Source: Candidatus Pacearchaeota archaeon
GTDB taxonomy: Archaea > Nanoarchaeota > Nanoarchaeia > Pacearchaeales > GW2011-AR1
Length of the DNA: 25,952 bases
Assembly (NCBI GenBank): GCA_002690445.1
Contig: NZER01000428.1
Span: 1-25,952, forward strand
Direction: 5' to 3'
Part shown: piece after piece, positions 21,026 through 25,952 of the stretch
Layout: the number at the start of each line of letters is the position of its first letter
Numbering within the stretch: position 1 is the first letter of the stretch
Program-made: the position numbers and the translations under genes
Notes under the pieces: model-generated
Seen by the model: the letters and a program-made list of their open reading frames with translations, nothing else
Database searches by the model: none
Told to the model about the DNA's origin: nothing

Positions 21026-21726
21026 CTTAGCTCCTGTGCTTTTTCAAATTCTTCTTTAGAAATAATATAACCTTCGTTATCTCTAAAAACTGGTTGTGTT
21101 CCAAAATGATTAGAATGTGTATGTTCTTCATCATTCCATCTTTCATCCCTCAACCATCTTTCAGGATGTGGAACAAATTTTAAATCTTTTGTATTATCAA
21201 TTAAGGCATTATATTTTTGAGCTAATTGTAAATCATCTAAATTAGTTTCAATTTTACAATAATAATTCCATGCTCTTTTCTTGTTGATTTTTCTACCCTT
21301 AATGTTTTTCCAAAAAATCTCAAATTGTTCTTTCACACGAGTATTATTATTATTTATAGTATTATTATTTATAGTATTATCTTTGCCTTTTTCGTCAATA
21401 CCCCTGTTGATATTTTCGTCAATACCCCTAATGACTTTTTTATCAATAGGGTTGATATTGATAATTCGTTTTTTTATTTCTTTGCCTTCATATTCAAAGT
21501 TAACTGTAATATATCCAGCTTCCTGTAAAGCCGATACTGCTCTGCTCACAGTCTCTTTGGTTATGTCATAGCATTTTGCAAAATAAGAATTAGTAGCCCA
21601 ACAATGCCCTTCTTTGTTAGACAAAGCTACAACTTCGGCAAACAATAACTTACTAAAATGCGAGATAGACTTGTCGTACCTAACCTTTGCTGGTAAAACT
21701 GCATAATAATTCGGTTTTTCTTCCAT
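21022..21726 (-). CDS. winged-helix replication initiator-like protein
   Basis: 234 residues. The N-terminal winged helix (VRYDKSISHFSKLLFAEVVA at 15-34, then CWATNSYFAKCYDITKETVS at 42-61 and RAVSALQEAGYI) is shared by phage replication initiators and DnaD-like proteins. A repeat-bearing linker (about 100-130: RGIDEN/RGIDEK, then NTINNN twice) follows. The C-terminal domain has FVPHPERWLRDERWNDE, a motif common at the end of phage primosome/replication proteins. The linker is encoded by direct repeats that look like origin iterons, as in lambda O. AAAGGAGG precedes the ATG. Confidence 0.8.
   Translation of the reverse strand: MEEKPNYYAVLPAKVRYDKSISHFSKLLFAEVVALSNKEGHCWATNSYFAKCYDITKETVSRAVSALQEAGYITVNFEYEGKEIKKRIININPIDKKVIRGIDENINRGIDEKGKDNTINNNTINNNNTRVKEQFEIFWKNIKGRKINKKRAWNYYCKIETNLDDLQLAQKYNALIDNTKDLKFVPHPERWLRDERWNDEEHTHSNHFGTQPVFRDNEGYIISKEEFEKAQELR
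21346..21464 (-). other. candidate replication origin inside the initiator gene
   Basis: Three elements in 119 bp: two tandem 15-bp AT-only-type repeats (21346-21360 and 21361-21375), two copies of TTCGTCAATACCCCT 24 bp apart (21391-21405, 21415-21429), and a 9-bp perfect inverted repeat TTATCAATA/TATTGATAA with 7-bp spacer (21440-21464). AT-rich melting region next to iterons matches lambda-type origins. The same repeats also encode peptide repeats, so part of the pattern may reflect protein constraint. Confidence 0.45.
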
Positions 21727-21770
21727 TTATGCCCTCCTTTGCACAATAAGATATAAAACCATTACTTTGT

Positions 21771-21804
21771 CCTTAAAGTGCCCAAATGATGCCTTAAAAC
21801 GCCT
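21771..21804 (-). repeat. two imperfect direct repeats 21 bp apart between initiator and SSB-like genes
   Basis: Plus strand CCTTAAAGTGCCC (21771-21783) and CCTTAAAACGCCT (21792-21804), two helical turns apart, in an 87-bp gap without a gene. A candidate protein-binding or origin-associated site. Confidence 0.4.
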
Positions 21805-21813
21805 CTGGGAGCA

Positions 21814-22260
21814 TTAAAAGGGTATATCATCTTTAAACTTCTCTGGTCTGAAGATGTCTTTTTCAATAAAATGAGCAACTTCTCGAATATGGTCTAGGTC
21901 TTTCATTTTATTTCCATTAGCATAAGCAATCGCCCTATCCCAAGATGATTGCCTTACAATAAGGATTTGTCTATCTGGAAACTCTGATTCAGCTCCAATA
22001 GTTCCTTCAATGGATTTTACGCTGCCATTGAGATGTGTAATTTCTTTAATGTTAAAGTAAGTTTTATCCCCAGTATTTCTTTCCTGAATATCTACTTTAA
22101 CCTTATCGCCCTCTTTCCAATCCTTACTTCCTTCATAAAACTTTCCATAATTCAACCATTTGTCTTGGTCGGAAATTTCTTCTAATTGAAATCCATAAGG
22201 ACTTGTTTTGGAAATCGTGCCTTCATAAACATGGTTAGATGTTTGTGCTTTTTCTGGCAT
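21814..22260 (-). CDS. SSB-like single-stranded DNA-binding protein
   Basis: 148 residues. An N-terminal OB-like part (YEGTISKTSPYGFQLEEI..., WKEGDKVKVDIQERNTGDKT) suggests nucleic-acid binding. The C-terminus ends in an acidic stretch with the exact DDIPF tip used by bacterial SSBs to recruit replication proteins. It does not carry the standard bacterial SSB sequence, so it is a divergent phage version. Located two genes before the initiator, in the replication block. It is preceded by a covarying leader hairpin with AGGAG adjoining. Confidence 0.75.
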   Translation of the reverse strand: MPEKAQTSNHVYEGTISKTSPYGFQLEEISDQDKWLNYGKFYEGSKDWKEGDKVKVDIQERNTGDKTYFNIKEITHLNGSVKSIEGTIGAESEFPDRQILIVRQSSWDRAIAYANGNKMKDLDHIREVAHFIEKDIFRPEKFKDDIPF

Positions 22261-22267
22261 AGTTTCT

Positions 22268-22301
22268 CTCCTCGAGTAGTTTTAAGACTTACTCAGGTCA
22301 T
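22268..22301 (-). promoter_or_regulatory. leader hairpin abutting AGGAG of the SSB-like gene (family A)
   Basis: TGAGTA (22295-22290) pairs with TACTCG (22278-22273) (one T-G pair) across AGTCTTAAAAC; AGGAG (22272-22268) follows with no gap. Flank and loop match the leader at 15165-15198, while the stem changed at several positions on both sides and still pairs. Confidence 0.65.
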
Positions 22302-22345
22302 TGTTTTTTTATTTTAGATTATTTTGTCAATATTGTAAAGCAATA

Positions 22346-22846
22346 TTAACGAATTGAAAAGCCACCACAATCACGAAGAAATAATATAAACTCTTTTATA
22401 TATGCTTCGCTAAATGGATATTTAGGGAGATTATTCTCTAAGTTTTGAGTTTTATCCCATAGCTCTCTATGATGTTTATTGTAATCAACTGGAGCTACAT
22501 TTTCTTTACCGGCTTCTTTGTTTGCATACTCTCTAAGTAAACTTTGTAAAGCGTAAATATGATTGTTCCAGATATCAGCTTTTGCTTTTTCCTCTAAATA
22601 TCTTTCTTCATAAGCCTTACAATGTCCTGAATCAATATGCTCTTGTAGGATATTGGCTAACTTGTCGCACTCCTCTTGTGTTTCAAGTCCTGCTCCATCA
22701 TTACAATGTCCATGTTTCCTAAGTGTTTCATCAAGTTTTCCAATATCACAGGCATAATTCCAAAGAGGTCGCCATCCCCAAACACTTTGTCGAAGATACT
22801 CGCCATTTTTACTTGTTGGATTTTTACCATATACATCCATACCCAT
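22346..22846 (-). CDS. conserved phage protein of unknown function (MGMDVYGK family)
   Basis: 166 residues opening MGMDVYGKNPTSKNGEYLRQ then VWGWRPLW, an N-terminus shared by a widespread family of phage proteins with no known role. It is followed by C33, H45/C48 and GAGLETQEECDKLANIL, then a long helix pair. There is no transmembrane segment. AGGAGG precedes the start, right after a 5-bp hairpin. An early operon protein; the family recognition is from memory of the N-terminal motif. Confidence 0.8.
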   Translation of the reverse strand: MGMDVYGKNPTSKNGEYLRQSVWGWRPLWNYACDIGKLDETLRKHGHCNDGAGLETQEECDKLANILQEHIDSGHCKAYEERYLEEKAKADIWNNHIYALQSLLREYANKEAGKENVAPVDYNKHHRELWDKTQNLENNLPKYPFSEAYIKEFILFLRDCGGFSIR

Positions 22847-22853
22847 ATCGTTG

Positions 22854-22875
22854 TCCTCCTAGCGTTTAGTCGCCA
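22854..22875 (-). promoter_or_regulatory. short hairpin abutting AGGAGG
   Basis: TGGCG (22875-22871) pairs with CGCTA (22864-22860), one G-U pair, six-base loop ACTAAA, with AGGAGG starting on the last stem base. Weakest member of the ribosome-binding-site hairpin set and could be chance. Confidence 0.4.
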
Positions 22876-22906
22876 CCTGTTTTGTCTTTTTTTGTAAAAT
22901 TTAACA

Positions 22907-23161
22907 TTAATATACAACTCGTAATGGACAATCTGATTCTCTAAATCCATTATCAAGATTGATTTTTGCCTGATTAAAGCTCGGCTTAAATTTATCTAGC
23001 CAATATTTGACAATCTCTAATTGAAAATCATAATCATCTGGAAAAAAATCGGGATTTTGTTCCATTAAAAATTTATGATTCTGTAGGATTTCTTTTAATC
23101 CCACCAGCTCTACATTGTCTATAACTATATGTTGCCTATTTTTGTTAATAACAATTCCCAT
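22907..23161 (-). CDS. small unknown early protein
   Basis: 84 residues, acidic, mixed strand/helix (HIVIDNVELVGLKEILQNHK, YDFQLEIVKYWLDKFKPSFN). No Cys cluster beyond one late Cys, no membrane segment. It overlaps the upstream zinc-type gene by 17 bases with AAAGGAG inside that gene. No family recognised. Confidence 0.7.
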   Translation of the reverse strand: MGIVINKNRQHIVIDNVELVGLKEILQNHKFLMEQNPDFFPDDYDFQLEIVKYWLDKFKPSFNQAKINLDNGFRESDCPLRVVY

Positions 23162-23468
23162 TTTGTTTCTCCTTTATTTTAGATTTTATTTTTTGAAGTT
23201 TTACCTTTTTAGGTAAATCCTTCCATGCTTGTTTTATAAATCTGGCATAATCTACTCCAAGTTTTGCAGAAAAAATATCGCAATCATCACATGGCTCTGC
23301 GTCAGCATCTTCGTCAGTAGAAAGTGAGTACCAAAATCCTGTGCCATAACACCTCTTACATTGACCTTCGATTCTTACTCCCCTTTCCTTTAAATATTGC
23401 CTAGTAAATTTTAGCTCATATTCGGTAAGACAATTATATTTGTCTATCATGCTTCTAATTATCATCAT
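23145..23468 (-). CDS. small zinc-finger protein with DnaJ-type CxxCxGxG
   Basis: 107 residues. CKRCYGTGF (C37, C40) and CDDC (C60, C63) make one four-Cys zinc site of DnaJ type, flanked by an N-terminal helix and a Lys-rich C-terminal helix (KKVKLQKIKSKIKEKQ). Related Cys layout to the 292-residue protein encoded just upstream. Probably binds RNA, DNA or a protein partner. Its ATG ATG start is overlapped by the TGA of the upstream gene. Confidence 0.75.
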   Translation of the reverse strand: MMIIRSMIDKYNCLTEYELKFTRQYLKERGVRIEGQCKRCYGTGFWYSLSTDEDADAEPCDDCDIFSAKLGVDYARFIKQAWKDLPKKVKLQKIKSKIKEKQNGNCY

Positions 23469-24379
23469 CTTCTCCTTATAATGTGTTTATTTTGTAATGT
23501 GTTTATTTTGTAATCCTTAATTGTCTTTCTATCGCTACCTTCGTTTATAGTTTGGGGTTTGATATTTATAGTAACTCCTGTTTTATATCTTCGAATATGT
23601 CCTCGTCTTAGATGTTCGGATGGTTTCTGTCTATTTGGAAATTTATATCCAGTTTTAATTGAATCTTCTTTCCATACATTTAAATCAAGTGTTTTGTAAC
23701 TAATTGGTGGTAGCTTTCTTTTCTTCGTTGCTATCTTCATTTCTTTTGGAGTTGGTTGTATTGTTTTAATTTCTTGTGCCATTTTTTCATTATTCATAAT
23801 AAATAAGAAATCAAATATCAAATTATATTCAAATTCTTCCCCTTCGGTCATTTCCTCATAATCTATTGGATGATATTTTTCTTCGAATGAAAGGGTTGGT
23901 GATATTGCTCTATCACTTCTATATAATTGTCCACTTTCTTCGAATCCGAGAAAATGGCTATCTATATATGCCTTGTTGGGATACCTGTTATCAAAAGCCC
24001 ACCTATATGTGAATCCGAAATCATCCAGATGTTGAATTTCTGAATTCATTATTTTTTCAATTCCCGTATCTATACCATTAAAAGATACTATTTGAAATAT
24101 ATCCCTTACTCCAGTTTCACTTTGGAAATGAATGATAAAATCACTATATGGTAGTTGATAAGTTATATCCCTTCCTTCTTTGTTTTTTATTCTCGATTGT
24201 TGTAAATCGAATAATGTTTGAGAATGGAGATTGCCAAATGAGAAAACTGGAAATGTCATTGCAATTTTAATCATTGTCTTTTTGAATTCTAAGGATTCTG
24301 GAATTCCATCTTCCAAATGTTCAGGATTCGGTGTTACTGCTATCTCTTTTGTTTCTTGTATAAGTTTTAAAAGTTTCAT
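23465..24379 (-). CDS. unknown early protein, C-terminus altered by a tandem duplication
   Basis: 304 residues. A mixed alpha/beta body (FGNLHSQTLFDLQQ, GFTYRWAFDNRYPNKAY) and a basic end with PSEHLRRGHIRRYKTG, a motif seen at the end of many unassigned phage replication-region proteins. The last residues come from a 16-bp tandem duplication (23481-23512). Without it the frame would stop eight codons earlier, just before AGGAG. The start overlaps the upstream stop (ATGA), preceded by AAAGGAG. Confidence 0.75.
   Translation of the reverse strand: MKLLKLIQETKEIAVTPNPEHLEDGIPESLEFKKTMIKIAMTFPVFSFGNLHSQTLFDLQQSRIKNKEGRDITYQLPYSDFIIHFQSETGVRDIFQIVSFNGIDTGIEKIMNSEIQHLDDFGFTYRWAFDNRYPNKAYIDSHFLGFEESGQLYRSDRAISPTLSFEEKYHPIDYEEMTEGEEFEYNLIFDFLFIMNNEKMAQEIKTIQPTPKEMKIATKKRKLPPISYKTLDLNVWKEDSIKTGYKFPNRQKPSEHLRRGHIRRYKTGVTINIKPQTINEGSDRKTIKDYKINTLQNKHIIRRR
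23481..23512 (-). repeat. 16-bp tandem duplication at the 3' end of a gene
   Basis: Two exact copies of ATGTGTTTATTTTGTA (plus strand), adjacent. Sixteen is not a multiple of three, so the second copy is read in another frame and the original TAA is bypassed; translation now runs through the neighbour's ribosome binding site and stops at TGA overlapping its ATG. Confidence 0.9.
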
Positions 24380-25254
24380 TTGGTTTCTCCTTTATAGTAT
24401 TTGACTTTTAACTTTTTAAGGTTTACTACTGGAACATCACAGTTCCATTTTTTTCCCCAACCACCAGATGATTCAGTTTTCTTTTTATCAATCATTGCAA
24501 CATTCCATTTTCCTTTATCTTCAATGTTGCCAGAGATTGTAATTTTTTTACATTTATCTCTATTCTCTATTTCCCAATCTGATAAATATGGCCAATAAAA
24601 CTTATTAGAATAATCCCAAGACGATTCTACCTTTTCAGAAGCAGATGAAAAGCTATACATAAAACCATCATCTCCCAAAAACAAATAAACATCAAAAGAG
24701 TAACCATAATCTTCAATGTGTTTTTTATTAACTACCCTGCCAGAAATATCTTTGACTGATTCTTTGTTGGAATCTTCAAAAGTTTTAAGATTAAACCATT
24801 TATTAAATCTTTCTGAATGTCTTTCTCTTTGAGATTTGGCTTTTCTAAAATTTCTTTCCCTTTTAAGTCTTTTTTTGGTTTCTTTAATTTTCTTTTCCAA
24901 TATATATACTTCTCGTTTTGCTTCAGCTTTTTCTTCTCGTTTTTTTCGAGCTTTGTCAAAAGAAGCAAATTGTTTTTCAGTATAAATTCTTTCTGGGACC
25001 CATTTGTTTCCATCACAAGCAAAACAAATTCCAACTTCTTTACCATCAATCTCTGTTCCCCAATTATCAAACCATGCTTTATTATTGAGATATCCTTCTC
25101 CATAACATCTGTAACAAGTAGCTTTACGATATTTTAGTTTAGGATTTTCAGTAATATAGTCTTGTGGTTTAGTCCTATGATTAATAGGATGTTTTGGACA
25201 AGTTATGATTTCTCCTTCATGAACTTTCCCTTCTTTTGTTAAATATTTTTCCAT
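24376..25254 (-). CDS. unknown protein with DnaJ-type zinc site and basic coiled coil
   Basis: 292 residues. N-terminal zinc-type region with CYRCYGEGY (C47, C50) and CFACDGNKW (C77, C80). Residues about 95-150 form a strongly basic coiled coil (KKREEKAEAKREVYILEKK...). The C-terminal half (about 165-285) is beta-rich with a Trp/Tyr-dense part (SSWDYSNKFYWPYLSDW). Similar Cys-rich phage proteins are common in early regions of environmental phages but have no known role. GGGGGG precedes the start; its stop overlaps the next start. Confidence 0.78.
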   Translation of the reverse strand: MEKYLTKEGKVHEGEIITCPKHPINHRTKPQDYITENPKLKYRKATCYRCYGEGYLNNKAWFDNWGTEIDGKEVGICFACDGNKWVPERIYTEKQFASFDKARKKREEKAEAKREVYILEKKIKETKKRLKRERNFRKAKSQRERHSERFNKWFNLKTFEDSNKESVKDISGRVVNKKHIEDYGYSFDVYLFLGDDGFMYSFSSASEKVESSWDYSNKFYWPYLSDWEIENRDKCKKITISGNIEDKGKWNVAMIDKKKTESSGGWGKKWNCDVPVVNLKKLKVKYYKGETK

Positions 25255-25255
25255 T

Positions 25256-25483
25256 TTAAAACATCCCCCCGTGTTCTTTCTCTAAGACCTCAATTAGTTC
25301 CCAAGTTTCCTTTATAAGTTTTTTATATTCTCGTTTGTTTTGTTTAGCTCTTTTTCTATCTGAATCCTCTTTGGTTAACTCGATTTTTCTCCCAAATCTT
25401 GCGATTGCCCTATAAAGACTGGGGACATCTTCCCATGTATAATCTCCTTTTATTAAAATCTCATATTCTGTTAAAGTTTCCAT
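25256..25483 (-). CDS. small unknown early protein, first gene after promoter copy 3
   Basis: 75 residues from ATG 25483, which has AAGGAG nine bases upstream; an in-frame ATG at 25522 would add 13 residues but has no site. Begins METLTEYEILIKGDYTWEDV, then a basic helix (KEDSDRKRAKQNKREYKKLIKE), and ends HGGMF. No family recognised. First gene of the early operon, so likely made first after infection. Confidence 0.75.
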   Translation of the reverse strand: METLTEYEILIKGDYTWEDVPSLYRAIARFGRKIELTKEDSDRKRAKQNKREYKKLIKETWELIEVLEKEHGGMF

Positions 25484-25530
25484 CTTTGTTTCTCCTTGAT
25501 GTTTTTTATTATTTTTAATCATATTATTAA

Positions 25531-25556
25531 TTTATACTATATAGTAACTTTGTCAA
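25531..25556 (-). promoter_or_regulatory. promoter (cassette copy 3) with palindromic spacer
   Basis: TTGACA (25556-25551) and TATAAA (25536-25531), only 14 bp apart, so the true -10 may differ. The spacer holds a perfect 12-bp palindrome TACTATATAGTA (25546-25535), shared with one mismatch in copy 1. It would drive the early operon. Confidence 0.6.
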
Positions 25557-25597
25557 TAACAATAAGCAAAATATATTGATATTATTATTTTAACCTT

Positions 25598-25631
25598 TGT
25601 TTATAAGGGTTTTATAAGGAAAGTTTTTTTA
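25598..25631 (-). repeat. conserved cassette block, copy 3
   Basis: A-run starting in the upstream stop codon, then CTTTC, then CCTTATAAAA and CCCTTATAAACA as an 11-bp tandem repeat, about 41 bp before the TTGACA box. Best-preserved of the three copies. Confidence 0.7.
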
Positions 25632-25952
25632 AATAATATAGTCTTTTTCGTTGACTATACACTCATATCCTTTCTTTTTGTTCGGAATAAATATGTGTTG
25701 TTGCACACTAAATAGACCACCATTTTTTTCATACACAACTGTTATTCCTCTTTGCGAATTATCAAAAGCAGAATATAATCCTGTTGGCAATAAACTTAAA
25801 TCACATAAACATCCATTACCCCAAGCTCCAAGTAAACTTGAATCTAATTGTGTCTTTAAAGACAAATCAAATCTATGATGGTGTCCGAATATAACAGAAC
25901 GATTATAAAATTTTAATTGAAGATTACTGATATGTTCGGGCTGACCCATTGA
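25629..25952 (-). CDS. metallophosphoesterase-like protein, C-terminal part
   Basis: The frame runs to the right edge; a Met near the edge (25949) may be internal. About 107 visible residues with VIFGHHHRFDL (the GHxHR metal motif of calcineurin-like phosphoesterases), then GAWGNGCLCDLSLLP, and ITVVYEKNGGLFSVQQHIFI, the usual closing strands of phage metallophosphoesterases. The N-terminal metal motifs (DxH, GDxxD, NHE) would lie outside the window. Possible DNA or nucleotide phosphodiesterase; the substrate is unknown. Ends with an A-run leading into promoter cassette copy 3. Confidence 0.75.
   Translation of the reverse strand, partial: SMGQPEHISNLQLKFYNRSVIFGHHHRFDLSLKTQLDSSLLGAWGNGCLCDLSLLPTGLYSAFDNSQRGITVVYEKNGGLFSVQQHIFIPNKKKGYECIVNEKDYII

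Noticed and set aside
21750..21813. Short frames in the gap between initiator and SSB-like genes
   Set aside because: Only 6-11 codons long, with no usable ribosome binding site.
22308..22347. TTGACA at 22330-22325 and an AATATTG/CAATATT inverted repeat at the end of the 22346 gene, as promoter or terminator
   Set aside because: No -10 box at a usable distance and no T-run after the stem on the minus strand; AT-rich chance pairing is likely.
23481..23512. CRISPR-like or iteron array
   Set aside because: Only two adjacent copies without spacers; a simple tandem duplication.
1..25952. tRNA genes, insertion sequences, integrase or attachment sites
   Set aside because: No cloverleaf, transposase, recombinase or flanking duplication could be seen on either strand.

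Overview
The window reads as part of the genome of an uncultured or unnamed tailed bacteriophage (or prophage). It is AT-rich (about one third G+C by eye). Every convincing gene lies on the minus strand, so the genome order runs from high to low coordinates. Genes are tightly packed, with many TAATG and ATGA stop/start overlaps and strong AAGGAG-type ribosome binding sites. Promoters look like standard bacterial sigma70 promoters. This points to a low-G+C bacterial host that uses Shine-Dalgarno initiation; the sequence does not fix the host further. No transposase, integrase, lysis gene or tRNA is visible.

Layout in transcription order. (1) 25952-25629: end of a metallophosphoesterase-like gene running in from the right. 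(2) 25628-19100, early/replication region: small proteins, two with DnaJ-type CxxC pairs; an SSB-like protein ending in DDIPF; a winged-helix replication initiator whose gene contains iteron-like repeats; small DNA-binding-like proteins; a double-HTH regulator followed by an ImmA-type HExxH metalloprotease; an HNH (DUF968/Ref-like) nuclease; a 28-residue membrane peptide. (3) 19101-15893: ParB-like protein, 5-methylcytosine DNA methyltransferase, small and large terminase. (4) 15892-14747: promoter cassette, three orphan small genes, terminator. (5) 14746-9218, Mu-type head module: portal fused to a Mu F-like minor head protein, Com-like zinc finger, Mu I-type protease/scaffold, DUF2190 decoration protein, major capsid protein, terminator. 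(6) 9031-6173: a 952-residue GT4-methyltransferase-GT2 fusion with its own promoter. (7) 6172-5366: a second promoter cassette with two orphan small genes. (8) 5267-1: head-tail connector (DUF1320), gpG-like and terminator-like proteins, tail tube, tail assembly chaperones G and G-T made by a -1 frameshift, tape measure, distal tail proteins. A single tube protein and no sheath mean a siphovirus tail on a Mu-like head.

The most unusual content is regulatory. At least nine genes carry a hairpin whose 3' arm abuts the Shine-Dalgarno. Five of these sites (one apparently a relic with no gene behind it) share a TCAT-AA-type loop while stem sequences change and still pair. Three intergenic sites share one cassette: a T-run touching or close to the upstream stop codon, an 11-bp tandem repeat, then a TTGACA promoter with a palindromic spacer. 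The portal promoter lies so close to its ATG that the mRNA should be leaderless. A Com-like RNA-binding-type zinc finger sits in the head module, so an RNA-level control system is a reasonable, unproven hypothesis.
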